Origin: Hyphomicrobium sp.
GTDB lineage: Bacteria > Pseudomonadota > Alphaproteobacteria > Rhizobiales > Hyphomicrobiaceae
Length of the DNA stretch: 64,000 bases
Direction: 5' to 3'
NCBI RefSeq assembly: GCF_003987855.1
Contig: NZ_RXIZ01000013.1
Span: 51,731-115,730, forward strand
The stretch's first letter is position 1. Each line of letters begins with the position of its first letter. This document shows, in pieces, positions 44,565 to 53,237 of this stretch. The notes below the pieces were generated by a model that was not told where the DNA came from, made no database searches, and worked only from the letters and a program-made list of their open reading frames with translations. Position numbers and translations under genes: made by a program.

Positions 44565-44813
44565 TCAACCAGAGACTAGGCCGTTCTTGCAGCCGGCTTT
44601 GAATTCTTCCCAGTTGATCGCGCCATTCTGATCAACGTCGACCTGCTTGAAGTCCTTGATGAAGGGAGCGGCCTTGTCGGGCGTCAGGTCGGCGCCACCG
44701 GCCTTCTGCCAAGCGGCTGCACACTGATCGTCGGTGAGAGCGGCACCTGAATCTGCAGCGACGGCGACGAGCGGGAATGCAGCGAGCGAAAGAATGACGA
44801 GGGACATGCGCAT
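44565..44813 (-). CDS. small secreted protein with one EF-hand
   Basis: 82 residues from ATG 44813, AGGAG upstream. A signal peptide (SLVILSLAAFPLVAVAA) is followed by a helical pair with a canonical 12-residue EF loop at 59-70: D-V-D-Q-N-G-A-I-N-W-E-E, with the required Asp1, Asp3, Asn5, Gly6, Ile8 and Glu12. A degenerate first loop may lie at KAGGADLTPDKA. Two Cys (31 and 75) could pair. It should bind calcium, or possibly a lanthanide, in the periplasm; the Pro at loop position 2 that marks lanmodulin is absent. Confidence 0.8.
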   Translation of the reverse strand: MRMSLVILSLAAFPLVAVAADSGAALTDDQCAAAWQKAGGADLTPDKAAPFIKDFKQVDVDQNGAINWEEFKAGCKNGLVSG

Positions 44814-45229
44814 TGGGGGTCTCCTGATTTTCTTGGACGAGCGGTGATTGCTCGGCGTGAGAACTATAAGGCGGAGACACCACGTCACGATAGATGCGGT
44901 GGGCTGATAAACGCTTCAATTGGAAAAAGAAATACTTCCAACAGACTCAATCATCGAACGAAATCTTTGCGGAAAATTTACTGTCCGCTGATGGGAGCCG
45001 TTACGCTCGCCTTGCGAGGTTGCGGAGAAAAAATCACTGCCCGCTTTCGATCCTCGGGAGGTCTTCGTAGAAAATGCGAGGCGTCGTTTCGAAGAGGATG
45101 AGAAGTTCGCGAAGTCGCGACAGCTGGCCACCTCTGCGGTGCGGCGTTCGTCGATCACCAAAGCTGGCGTCGCTGAAGTCAGCGCCCGCCAAGCCTGCGC
45201 TTGGACACCTGTCCGCTTCAAAGATTTTG

Positions 45230-45315
45230 TGGTGCCCCAGGAGGGACTCGAACCCCCACACCCTTGCAGATAGCAGATTTTGAGTCTGCCGCGTCTACCG
45301 TTCCGCCACTGAGGC
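45230..45315 (-). tRNA. tRNA-Leu(CAA)
   Basis: The minus strand folds as a class II tRNA: acceptor GCCTCAG/CTGGGGC, anticodon stem GCAGA/TCTGC with loop CTCAAAA giving anticodon CAA, a long variable arm, T-loop GGTTCGAGTCC, discriminator A and an encoded CCA. It reads the TTG leucine codon. Confidence 0.95.
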
Positions 45316-45382
45316 AAGCCGCCCGCCGGGGGCGAAGCGGCGACTTATAACGGCCCATGTCGCCACGTCAACGCGGTACGGT

Positions 45383-45727
45383 TTATTTCAATGTGTGCGT
45401 GACCCGGCCCGTCGCGTGATGGTGCTCAACAACCTCGATTTTATCGCCAACCTTGATGCCCCGCGATTTATAGGCGAGCACACGGACGAGTTGGCCGTCG
45501 ACAAGGCGGACAATGACGTTTTCGCCATCGGCGGCGTCCTGCTTCGACACCAACGGCTCGATGTCCGTGACGGTGCCGCCAATGTTCTTGTTCTCGACCT
45601 TGAGGTCCAGTTCCTCATAGGAAAACGCCAGCCCGATCGCCGCCAAGACGGCGAGGCCGATGCCGGCCTTCTTGGCACGGTCGATCCAGAGTGCCCTTTC
45701 GAGCCGCTTTCGTGTTTCTTCGCGCAA
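45383..45727 (-). CDS. small membrane-anchored protein with beta-rich domain
   Basis: 114 residues from TTG 45727, preceded six bases upstream by GGGAGGGG; no ATG is available. A basic N-terminus, one membrane segment (AGIGLAVLAAIGLAFSYEEL) and a ~70-residue beta-rich domain (VSKQDAADGENVIVRLVDGQ, VLAYKSRGIKVGDKIEVVEH) suggest an OB-like fold on the outer side. It follows the next gene in the same operon with a 10-bp gap and resembles it in layout. Confidence 0.6.
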   Translation of the reverse strand: MREETRKRLERALWIDRAKKAGIGLAVLAAIGLAFSYEELDLKVENKNIGGTVTDIEPLVSKQDAADGENVIVRLVDGQLVRVLAYKSRGIKVGDKIEVVEHHHATGRVTHTLK

Positions 45728-45737
45728 GGGCCCCTCC

Positions 45738-46040
45738 CTAGTCGCGCTGCGTGTACCAGACCTGTCCCCACGGTGTCACCCATTCCGTTAGGGATATGGC
45801 GCTGCCGATCTGAATGCTGTGGGGAGTTCGGGTGGCGGCTTCGATCACGCGGCCGTCGGCCAGCTGCACCTTGAAGCGTGGCGGGGTTGCGGGCAGCCAT
45901 TTCGGGGTTGGATTTCCAAGGTCTACGCCGATGACGACGCCGGACAGTACACCGCGCTCTCTCGATAGGAGATCACGGGCCAAACCGAAGGCAATCCCTA
46001 CGATGAGCAGGCCGAGAAACAAAGCGAGCCAAATCTTCAT
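45738..46040 (-). CDS. small membrane-anchored protein with beta-rich domain
   Basis: 100 residues. One N-terminal membrane segment (WLALFLGLLIVGIAFGLARD) precedes a beta-rich domain (VLSGVVIGVDLG, FKVQLADGRVIEAATRTPHS, GSAISLTEWVTPWGQVWYTQ). Same layout as the following gene, with which it forms a two-gene operon; both may be paralogous or act as a pair. The function is not known. Confidence 0.6.
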   Translation of the reverse strand: MKIWLALFLGLLIVGIAFGLARDLLSRERGVLSGVVIGVDLGNPTPKWLPATPPRFKVQLADGRVIEAATRTPHSIQIGSAISLTEWVTPWGQVWYTQRD

Positions 46041-46070
46041 GCGTCATGCTCGATCTGGTTCGCTTCGATA

Positions 46071-46095
46071 GGCGCCCACCAAAAAGCTGGGCGCC
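46071..46095 (-). terminator. probable terminator of the ethylmalonyl-CoA mutase gene
   Basis: GGCGCCCA (46071-46078) and TGGGCGCC (46088-46095) form a perfect 8-bp stem around a nine-base loop, 15 bases past the ecm stop. The T-run lies in the loop rather than after the stem, so the strength is uncertain. Confidence 0.5.
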
Positions 46096-46109
46096 GAGAT
46101 GGGAGGCTG

Positions 46110-48086
46110 TCAGGCCGCCTTGGCGTAACGATCAACGAGCTTCACGATATCGGCCATGATGTCGTTGAGCTGGAAGTCTTTCGGCGTGTAGACGGCAGCG
46201 ACGCCGAATGCCTTCAACGTCTTGGCGTCTTCGGGCGGGATGATGCCGCCAACGACGACAGGTACGTCGTCGAGGCCTTCCTTACGCATGCGTTCCATGA
46301 CGTCTTTGACCAAGGGAACATGCGAGCCGGAGAGGATCGATAAGCCGACGACGTGGACACCTTCATCGACAGCGGCTCGCACAATTTGCGCCGGCGTCAG
46401 TCGAATGCCCTCGTAGACGACCTCCATACCGGCATCGCGCGCCCGGACGGCAATCTGCTCCGCACCGTTCGAGTGGCCGTCGAGCCCGGGCTTGCCGACG
46501 AGAAATTTGATGCGGCGGCCGAGACGGTCAGAGACTTCCTCGACGTTGGCGCGAACGGCTTCGAGCTGTGTGCTGTCACGGGCGACCGCCGCCTGCGCGA
46601 CGCCGGTCGGTGCGCGATACTCGCCGAAGATCTTACGCAGCGCCGATCCCCATTCGCCCGTCGTGACGCCGGCCTTGGCGGCGGCGATCGAGGATTCCAT
46701 GATGTTGCGGCCTTCTTTGGCTGCTCGCTCGACTTCAGCAAGCGCCGCCTCGGCCTTCTTCGCGTCGCGGCTGGAACGCCAAACCTTGAGGCGTTCGATC
46801 TGCTCGGCCTCGACGGCCGGATCAACCACCATGATGGCGTCGGAGCCAGCCGAGAGCGGCGAGGCTTCCGTTTCGGTGAACCTGTTGACGCCGACCACCG
46901 TCAGCTCGCCACTTTCGATTTGCGACAGGCGAGCCGTGTTGCTTTCGACAAGGCGTCGCTTCATGTAATCAATGGAGGCAACCGCGCCGCCCAGTTTTTC
47001 GATGGTGGCGAGTTCGGCCTTGGCTTCTTCCTTCAGCGCGGCAACCTTCTTCGCAACTTCGACGGACCCGTCGAAGATGTCGCCGTATTCGAGCAGATCC
47101 GTCTCATAGGCAACGATCTGCTGCATGCGGAGCGACCACTGCTGATCCCAGGGACGCGGCAAGCCGAGGGCCTCGTTCCAGGCGGGAAGCTGCACGGCGC
47201 GTGCACGCGCATTTTTCGAAAGCGTGACGGCGAGCATCTCGAGCAAGATGCGATAGACGTTGTTTTCCGCCTGCGGTTCGGTGAGACCGAGTGAGTTCAC
47301 CTGCACGCCGTAACGGAACATGCGATGCTTGGCATCGGTGACGCCATAGCGTTCGCGCGTGATCTCGTCCCATAGTTCACCGAAAGCGCGCATTTTGCAC
47401 ATTTCAGTGACGAAGCGCATGCCGGCATTGACGAAGAAGGAGATACGGCCAACGACGTTGCCAAACTCCTTTTCCGGAACTTCGCCGGACGCTTTGACGG
47501 TATCGAGAACGGCAATTGACGTTGCGAGCGCGTAGGCAAGCTCCTGCACAGGCGTCGCTCCGGCTTCCTGCAGATGGTAGGAGCAGACGTTGGTCGGGTT
47601 CCACTTCGGTACGTTCTTCGTGGAGAAGACAATCGTATCCTTGATTAGTCGGAGCGATGGCTCGGGCGGAAATACGTAGGTTCCGCGAGACAGATATTCC
47701 TTGATGATATCGTTCTGGATGGTGCCGGTGAGCTTGTCGCGCGACGCGCCCGTCTGGTCGGCAACGGCGATATAGAGCGACAGGAGCCAAGCCGCCGTCG
47801 CGTTGATGGTCATCGACGTATTCATCTGATCAAGCGGGATGCCATCGAGCAATGTCAGCATGTCGCCCAAGTGTGAGACCGGAACGCCCACCTTGCCCAC
47901 TTCGCCGCGCGCGAGCTCGTGATCGGAATCATAGCCCGTCTGGGTCGGCAGGTCGAAAGCGATCGACAGGCCGGTTTGTCCCTTGGCCAGGTTCGTCTTG
48001 TAGAGCGCGTTCGATTTCGCCGCGGTCGAGTGTCCGGCGTAGGTCCGGAATAGCCACGGCTTATCGCGCACGATTTTCTCCGACAT
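46110..48086 (-). CDS. ecm: ethylmalonyl-CoA mutase (MeaA)
   Basis: 658 residues, ATG start. The mutase barrel begins RDKPWLFRTYAGHSTAAKSN and has LSIAFDLPTQTGYDSDH; the C-terminal B12-binding domain has D-G-H-S-N-G at 536-541 (D-x-H-x-x-G with His538, the lower cobalt ligand) and the following GLSILSGSH. Within the acyl-CoA mutases this is the single-chain Ecm/MeaA type rather than methylmalonyl-CoA mutase, supported by the neighbouring ccr and mcd genes. It converts (2R)-ethylmalonyl-CoA to (2S)-methylsuccinyl-CoA in the cytoplasm. Confidence 0.95.
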   Translation of the reverse strand: MSEKIVRDKPWLFRTYAGHSTAAKSNALYKTNLAKGQTGLSIAFDLPTQTGYDSDHELARGEVGKVGVPVSHLGDMLTLLDGIPLDQMNTSMTINATAAWLLSLYIAVADQTGASRDKLTGTIQNDIIKEYLSRGTYVFPPEPSLRLIKDTIVFSTKNVPKWNPTNVCSYHLQEAGATPVQELAYALATSIAVLDTVKASGEVPEKEFGNVVGRISFFVNAGMRFVTEMCKMRAFGELWDEITRERYGVTDAKHRMFRYGVQVNSLGLTEPQAENNVYRILLEMLAVTLSKNARARAVQLPAWNEALGLPRPWDQQWSLRMQQIVAYETDLLEYGDIFDGSVEVAKKVAALKEEAKAELATIEKLGGAVASIDYMKRRLVESNTARLSQIESGELTVVGVNRFTETEASPLSAGSDAIMVVDPAVEAEQIERLKVWRSSRDAKKAEAALAEVERAAKEGRNIMESSIAAAKAGVTTGEWGSALRKIFGEYRAPTGVAQAAVARDSTQLEAVRANVEEVSDRLGRRIKFLVGKPGLDGHSNGAEQIAVRARDAGMEVVYEGIRLTPAQIVRAAVDEGVHVVGLSILSGSHVPLVKDVMERMRKEGLDDVPVVVGGIIPPEDAKTLKAFGVAAVYTPKDFQLNDIMADIVKLVDRYAKAA

Positions 48087-48204
48087 CGAGGGGGCGCCCC
48101 TTAGGCTCAGGTCAATGACACTTGGAAATACGATTAAGTACCCGAATGCCGGGAAAAGGCAAAACCGTCAGTTCGACGCGCTTTGCCATGGATTTGGGTA
48201 TCGG

Positions 48205-48567
48205 TCAGCGGCGAATCCGGGACGCGCGGGTGGGGATGGCGACGAGCTTCGTCCGTTTCACGCGGTACTCGACTGCCAGTGTCCACAGCCAATTCAACAG
48301 AAGCATCAAGAACAGTCCGAACAGCGTCCCAATTGCGGAGGCAGCGACTGAGTTGATCGTCCTATCATACGAAAGGGTGATCATCGCCCGGCCCAGAAGG
48401 GTGGGTGAAAGTATACCTCCCAGCAGGAGGACGGGGGCTGAAACGCACGCAAGCATCGGGGAGCCCACGATTTCGTATATGAACCAGCACACCGCCAGGG
48501 CAAAGCCCATCGCCACGTAGACCGTGAACGAGTCGGTTGACTGAAGCTGCCACCAGAGATCTTGCAT
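48205..48567 (-). CDS. small three-helix membrane protein
   Basis: 120 residues, ATG start. Three hydrophobic segments (VYVAMGFALAVCWFIYEIV, LACVSAPVLLLGGILSP, ASAIGTLFGLFLMLLLNWLW) and a basic C-terminal end (RVKRTKLVAIPTRASRIRR). It lies between ecm and the divergent ccr gene. No family is recognised. Confidence 0.6.
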   Translation of the reverse strand: MQDLWWQLQSTDSFTVYVAMGFALAVCWFIYEIVGSPMLACVSAPVLLLGGILSPTLLGRAMITLSYDRTINSVAASAIGTLFGLFLMLLLNWLWTLAVEYRVKRTKLVAIPTRASRIRR

Positions 48568-48643
48568 GCACGCAACCCACTGCCGATATCGGTCCGGAAC
48601 GGCAGTTAGGATAGCGCCCCCCCGTTAAGGAGGAATTGAGCGC

Positions 48644-48680
48644 AGGTTAACTGCAGACTAACCTCTTCATTGCATCGCAA
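48644..48680. promoter_or_regulatory. two inverted repeats upstream of ccr
   Basis: AGGTTA...TAACCT (48644-48664), centred near CTGCAG, and TTGC-ATC-GCAA (48670-48680) lie 107-143 bases before the ccr ATG. The second matches the TTTGC/GCAAA symmetry of sites for ScfR/RamB-type acyl-CoA-responsive regulators as I recall them. Binding is not shown. Confidence 0.35.
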
Positions 48681-48786
48681 AAACGTGCTTCATACTGCGA
48701 TCCCCGCGGTGAAGCCGGGGACCAACGCGAAGAAGACGAGCCATAACGGCCCTCGTCGCGGGGAAAGGTCGGGAGACGCAACACCA

Positions 48787-50103
48787 ATGTCGAGCCAGAA
48801 TTTGGCAGCTAAAAGCGACGTCGCCGATACTCAATCGGTATCGGGTGGAATTAAAAAAGATCTTTACGAAATCGGTGAAATTCCGCCGCTCGGGCATGTT
48901 CCCAAAAACATGTACGCGTGGTGCATCCGGAAGGAACGTCAGGGCGAACCCGACACCGCCATGCAGGTCGAGGTGGTGCCGACGTGGGAACTCGACAGCC
49001 ACGATGTCCTCGTCCTCGTGATGGCCGCCGGCGTCAACTACAACGGCGTGTGGGCTTCGCTCGGCGTGCCGATCTCGATGTTCGACGTTCACAAGCAGCC
49101 CTATCACATCGCGGGTTCGGATGCGTCGGGCATCGTTTGGGCCGTCGGCTCGAAGGTGAAGCGCTGGAAGGTCGGCGACGAGGTCGTCATCCACTGCAAT
49201 CAGGATGACGGTGACGACGAGGAGTGCAACGGCGGCGACCCCATGTTCTCGACGTCGCAGCGCATCTGGGGCTACGAGACGCCCGATGGTTCGTTCGCGC
49301 AGTTCTGCCGCGTGCAGGATCGGCAGCTTCTGGAACGTCCAAAGCATCTGACATGGGAAGAGGCGGCCTGTTACACGCTCACGCTCGCGACGGCTTATCG
49401 CATGCTGTTTGGCCATCGTCCGCACGTGCTGCGGCCAGGTCATAACGTCCTCGTTTGGGGCGCGGCCGGCGGTCTTGGCGCGTTTGCGGTGCAGCTGTGC
49501 GCGACCTCGGGCGCCAACGCGATCGGCGTGGTCTCCGACGACGACAAGCGCGATTTCGTCATGCAGCTCGGCGCCAAGGGCGTCATAAACCGCAAAGACT
49601 TCAAATGCTGGGGGCAGCTCCCGAAGGTCGGCTCGCCTGAATACAACGAGTGGCTGAAGGAAATGCGCCGCTTCGGCAAAGCGATCTGGGACATCACCGG
49701 CAAGGGCGTCAACGTCGACTGCGTATTCGAGCACCCTGGCGAGACGACCATTCCGGTTTCGGTTCAGGTCGTGAAGCGTGGCGGCATGGTCGTGATTTGC
49801 GCCGGTACCACCGGCTACAATCTGACGATGGATGCGCGGTATCTTTGGATGCATCAGAAGCGGGTGCAGGGTTCGCACTTCGCCAACCTCATGCAGGCGA
49901 GCCAAGCCAACCGTCTCGTCATCGAGCGCCGCATCGATCCGTGCATGTCGGAAGTCTTCTCGTGGGAACAGATCCCGAAAGCCCACATGCGCATGATGAA
50001 GAACGAGCACAAGCCGGGCAACATGGCCGTGCTGGTTTCGGCGCCGACGACGGGTCTTAGAACCCTTGAGGACGTGATCGAAGCCGGACCGAAGTCTCGT
50101 TGA
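48787..50103 (+). CDS. ccr: crotonyl-CoA carboxylase/reductase
   Basis: 438 residues from ATG 48787; the frame runs 39 codons further upstream without family sequence. The medium-chain dehydrogenase fold shows KKDLYEIGEIPPLGHVPKNM, WASLGVPISMFD and the NADPH-binding glycine motif GAAGGLG at 225-231. The HPGE and MWMHQKR-type end segments match the Ccr branch. The enzyme reductively carboxylates crotonyl-CoA to (2S)-ethylmalonyl-CoA with NADPH and CO2, the committed step of the ethylmalonyl-CoA pathway. A strong terminator follows. Confidence 0.96.
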   Translation: MSSQNLAAKSDVADTQSVSGGIKKDLYEIGEIPPLGHVPKNMYAWCIRKERQGEPDTAMQVEVVPTWELDSHDVLVLVMAAGVNYNGVWASLGVPISMFDVHKQPYHIAGSDASGIVWAVGSKVKRWKVGDEVVIHCNQDDGDDEECNGGDPMFSTSQRIWGYETPDGSFAQFCRVQDRQLLERPKHLTWEEAACYTLTLATAYRMLFGHRPHVLRPGHNVLVWGAAGGLGAFAVQLCATSGANAIGVVSDDDKRDFVMQLGAKGVINRKDFKCWGQLPKVGSPEYNEWLKEMRRFGKAIWDITGKGVNVDCVFEHPGETTIPVSVQVVKRGGMVVICAGTTGYNLTMDARYLWMHQKRVQGSHFANLMQASQANRLVIERRIDPCMSEVFSWEQIPKAHMRMMKNEHKPGNMAVLVSAPTTGLRTLEDVIEAGPKSR

Positions 50104-50135
50104 CTTAGCCGCGGCTGCGATTTCCGGCCAGTTTC

Positions 50136-50169
50136 AAAGGCCCTTTCGGATCACCGAGGGGGCCTTTTT
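50136..50169 (+). terminator. rho-independent terminator of ccr
   Basis: AAAGGCCC (50136-50143) pairs with GGGCCTTT; the stem extends through TTTCGG/CCGAGG with an ATCA loop, followed directly by a T-run (TTTTT to 50169). It starts 33 bases after the ccr stop. Confidence 0.9.
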
Positions 50170-50180
50170 GCTGGCCGTTG

Positions 50181-51101
50181 TTAAGTCCGCTCGAGATTGG
50201 CGGGCTCGGCCGCGGGTTGGCGCCGGTTGTCGGACCGGAAAGCTGCCCGTTCGGCCGCTTCTCGCCGCATCCGCTTCATTTCCATGATGCCGCGATTGAG
50301 CTCCGCACCGAGCAGGATCGTGATCGCCGTAAACTGGAAGAAAATCAGAGCGATCATCAGCTGCGAGAGGCCGGCGTAGAAAAGGGAGTAGTTCGTAATT
50401 TCAAGGTAATGGGACCAAAGTCCCGCCAGAGCCAGCCAGAGCAAGATCGTGAGTGCGATGCCGGGCCAAACGTCGGCCACACGACGCTGCCCAGCCGCGA
50501 GCAGGAGATGTAGTGCGAAGAGCTGCGCGGCCATGACGGCGCCGGAGAGGCCATAGCGAATCCCCGGTCCGATGCTCGACGAATCGAAAAGGATTCTGAC
50601 CCAATTGTCCGGGAGGTGTGATGCGATCGACGGGCCGACCACGCTTGGGCCGACGACGACGGCCCAGGTGAGCACCAACGTCGAGATGCCGTTCACGAAC
50701 ACGAAGAGCATGCTGAGAAGCAAACACAGCGGGTATGGGCGCTTTTCGCGAACTCGATAAGCCCCGTTCAGCGCCGCACGCAGAGTTTCGACGGCGCTCG
50801 TGGCGAAGAATAGGGCGAGGAAACCGCTGAGGGTTGCGAGATCGATGCGCCGGGTTCCCATCACCGCTTCGATCTGAGGGGCGATGCCCTTGGCTACCGG
50901 TTCCGGCAGGATAGCAAAGAGTTGATTGATGGCGTCCTGCGCCAGTTCCCGACCGCCGAAATAACCTGATAGCGCACCAAGGAAGATGCAAAATGGGAAG
51001 ATCGATACAACGAACGAGAATGCGACGGCGCCAGCCATGGCGAAGCCGGAGTGCTCATAGACACGGTAAAGAGCCTCCAGTAATCGCCGCATGCGCTTCA
51101 T
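50181..51101 (-). CDS. YihY/BrkB-family membrane protein
   Basis: 306 residues from ATG 51101; GGGAGAGAAG lies upstream. Six hydrophobic helices are seen, beginning FAMAGAVAFSFVVSIFPFCI, with the family markers SAVETLRAALNGAY, WAVVVGPSV and WPGIALTILLWLALAGLW. The family was once linked to ribonuclease BN, but current evidence treats it as integral membrane proteins of unknown role. A basic cytoplasmic tail follows (KRMRREAAERAAFRSDNRRQ). It sits between ccr and mcd on the opposite strand. Confidence 0.88.
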   Translation of the reverse strand: MKRMRRLLEALYRVYEHSGFAMAGAVAFSFVVSIFPFCIFLGALSGYFGGRELAQDAINQLFAILPEPVAKGIAPQIEAVMGTRRIDLATLSGFLALFFATSAVETLRAALNGAYRVREKRPYPLCLLLSMLFVFVNGISTLVLTWAVVVGPSVVGPSIASHLPDNWVRILFDSSSIGPGIRYGLSGAVMAAQLFALHLLLAAGQRRVADVWPGIALTILLWLALAGLWSHYLEITNYSLFYAGLSQLMIALIFFQFTAITILLGAELNRGIMEMKRMRREAAERAAFRSDNRRQPAAEPANLERT

Positions 51102-51440
51102 GAGTAACTTCTCTCCCGAGGCTTCTTGTTTTATCGCGCGGAACCTAGTGTTTCGGCCGTTTGGGGTCCACACCTAGATGTCCTGGCCCACCGAAAAGGA
51201 GGTATTTGGGACACAGCCCGAAAGAGGGGTTCGGGACCCGCCGAACAGGGCTAATGTTCCTACCTCGTTAGCGATCCAATCGTTCATTTCTGCCGTAATC
51301 GCGAGAATAGGTCGCGACCGGCGTCCTTGCGGCCGGTGGCCAATTGACTAAACGTTTGCGAGCAGCGAATTGGTCGCAGAGTTTTTTGGCAATGGTCCGG
51401 CGTTCCTGCCGCGCAAGTTACTATCACTCAGGAGAAACGT
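51102..51440. other. divergent promoter region of mcd
   Basis: 339 bp between the BrkB-family gene and mcd. It contains short imperfect repeats (TTGGGACACAGCCCGAA, then CGAACAGGGC) and ACCGGC...GCCGGT near 51320, but nothing I would call a defined site. AGGAG precedes the mcd ATG. Confidence 0.4.
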
Positions 51441-53120
51441 ATGTCCGTGACGCCTCTGAAGGCCGGTGAAAACATTTTAGCTGCCGGCCCGTCCAAGCTG
51501 ATCGAGCGCTGCGGTGAAGCCGTGGCAGCGGCGGACAAAATCCTGCAGGCGGCTAAGGCGGGCGTTCGCATAAAGATCCAGGAAGCTGGCGGCGTCGACG
51601 AGGCGCAGCATTCCGCGCACGGGCTTGCTTGGCTGGCGACGACTGTTGAAGGTCTTCGCCAGATGCATGACTGGGCGAGCCGACTTCAGTCCGAAGGCCG
51701 TTTTGGTGAGTTCGAACAGCTCCTGCTGATCGCAGCGTTCGGCGAATTCGCGGCGCAAATCGCCAGCGGCATTCCAATGAGCCAGCTTGAAATCGCTCGC
51801 GCGGAGGCGCTGGGCGTGCCGAAGGCGGAGATCCGGCGTTATGAGGATGCCGTCGCGGATCTGGTAGCGGAAGGTGGTTCCGAGACGGTCAAGGCTCGTC
51901 TTGGTGAGTTGATTGCCGCGCAACCCGAAGCGATGACGTTCGGCGATACTGGCCTCGACGAGACTCATGCGCAAATCCAAGATCTCATGCGCACGTTCTG
52001 TCTCGACGAGGTCATTCCGCATGCCCACGAGTGGCATCTGAAGAACGAGTACATTCCGCTCGAGGTTGTTGCAAAGCTTGCGGAGCTTGGCGTGTTCGGT
52101 CTGTCGTTGCCGGAAGAATTCGGCGGCATGGCGCTCGGCAAAGAATCGATGTGCGTCGCTTCGGAAGAGCTTTCGCGCGGCTACATTGGCGTCGGTTCGC
52201 TCGGTACGCGCGCTGAGATCGCTGGTGAATTGATCCTGCACAACGGCACGGCGGAGCAGAAAGAAAAGTATCTGCCGAAGATCGCGTCTGGCGAAATGCT
52301 GCCGACGGCTGTCTTCACGGAGCCCAATACGGGCTCGGATCTCGCTTCGCTCAAGACGCGGGCGGTGAAGGACGGCGACGTTTACAAGATCACGGGTCAG
52401 AAGACGTGGATCACGCATCCCGTTCGCGCGGACATCATGACCGTGTTGACGCGCACGAACCCGAACGAGCCGGGATACAAGGGTCTGTCCATGCTGCTTG
52501 CGGAAAAGCCGCGCGGCACGGACGATGAGCCATTTCCGGCCAAGGGCATGACGGGTGGCGAGATCGAGGTTCTCGGCTACCGCGGCATGAAAGAATACGA
52601 CATCTCCTTCGACAATTTCGAAGTGCCCGCCGAAAATCTGCTTGGCGGCGCCGAAGGGCAAGGCTTCAAGCAGCTGATGAATACCTTCGAGGGTGCGCGG
52701 ATCCAAACGGCGGCACGAGCCGTCGGCGTGGCGCAGTGCGCGATGGATTTGGGCTTGAAGTATGCGCTTGAGCGAGCACAGTTCGGAAAGCCGATCTACG
52801 CGTTCCCGCGCGTTCGCAACAAGGTGGTGATGATGGCCGTCGAGACCATGATCGCGCGGCAGCTGACATACTTCTCGGCCCGGCAAAAGGACGCCGGCCG
52901 GCGTTGCGACCTCGAAGCGGGTATGGCGAAGCTGCTTGGCGCGCGCGTCGCCTGGGCGAATGCCGACAACGCGCTCCAAATTCATGGTGGCAACGGCTTC
53001 GCGCTTGAATATCCGGTCAGCCGAGTCCTGTGCGACGCGCGTATCCTGAATATCTTTGAGGGTGCTGCGGAAATCCAGGCGCAGGTCATCGCGCGCCGGC
53101 TGCTCGAAGGCGCGAACTAG
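51441..53120 (+). CDS. mcd: methylsuccinyl-CoA dehydrogenase
   Basis: 559 residues, ATG with AGGAG upstream. A ~150-residue N-terminal helical extension (with AGVRIKIQEAGGVDEAQHSA), typical of Mcd, precedes the FAD-dependent acyl-CoA dehydrogenase core: LGVFGLSLPEEFGGM, TAVFTEPNTGSDLASLKTRA, QKTWITHP, FEGARIQTAARAVGVAQCAM, IHGGNGFALEYPVSRVLCDA. Mcd oxidises (2S)-methylsuccinyl-CoA to mesaconyl-C1-CoA, passing electrons to ETF. Together with ecm and ccr this assigns the cluster to the ethylmalonyl-CoA pathway; the distinct extension argues against an ordinary fatty-acid enzyme. Confidence 0.96.
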   Translation: MSVTPLKAGENILAAGPSKLIERCGEAVAAADKILQAAKAGVRIKIQEAGGVDEAQHSAHGLAWLATTVEGLRQMHDWASRLQSEGRFGEFEQLLLIAAFGEFAAQIASGIPMSQLEIARAEALGVPKAEIRRYEDAVADLVAEGGSETVKARLGELIAAQPEAMTFGDTGLDETHAQIQDLMRTFCLDEVIPHAHEWHLKNEYIPLEVVAKLAELGVFGLSLPEEFGGMALGKESMCVASEELSRGYIGVGSLGTRAEIAGELILHNGTAEQKEKYLPKIASGEMLPTAVFTEPNTGSDLASLKTRAVKDGDVYKITGQKTWITHPVRADIMTVLTRTNPNEPGYKGLSMLLAEKPRGTDDEPFPAKGMTGGEIEVLGYRGMKEYDISFDNFEVPAENLLGGAEGQGFKQLMNTFEGARIQTAARAVGVAQCAMDLGLKYALERAQFGKPIYAFPRVRNKVVMMAVETMIARQLTYFSARQKDAGRRCDLEAGMAKLLGARVAWANADNALQIHGGNGFALEYPVSRVLCDARILNIFEGAAEIQAQVIARRLLEGAN

Positions 53121-53127
53121 TGCGCGG

Positions 53128-53151
53128 CGCACGCCGATTTTTGGGCGTGCG
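53128..53151 (+). terminator. hairpin after mcd
   Basis: CGCACGCC (53128-53135) and GGCGTGCG (53144-53151) form a perfect 8-bp stem, extended imperfectly on both sides. The T-run is in the loop, so function as a terminator is only probable. Confidence 0.45.
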
Positions 53152-53237
53152 GCGCTGGCGCAACGAAGCAGGAAGGGCACTCCGCTCCATCCATTCTGCA
53201 CAGCTTCGGCTTTCATACTGGTAGGGGAAAGACGTGC

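Noticed and set aside
48667..50010. 447-codon antisense frame over ccr
   Set aside because: ccr is certain; the antisense frame lacks motifs and a ribosome binding site.
51477..53216. 579-codon antisense frame over mcd
   Set aside because: mcd is certain from its domain pattern; the antisense product is a His/Arg/Leu-rich shadow.
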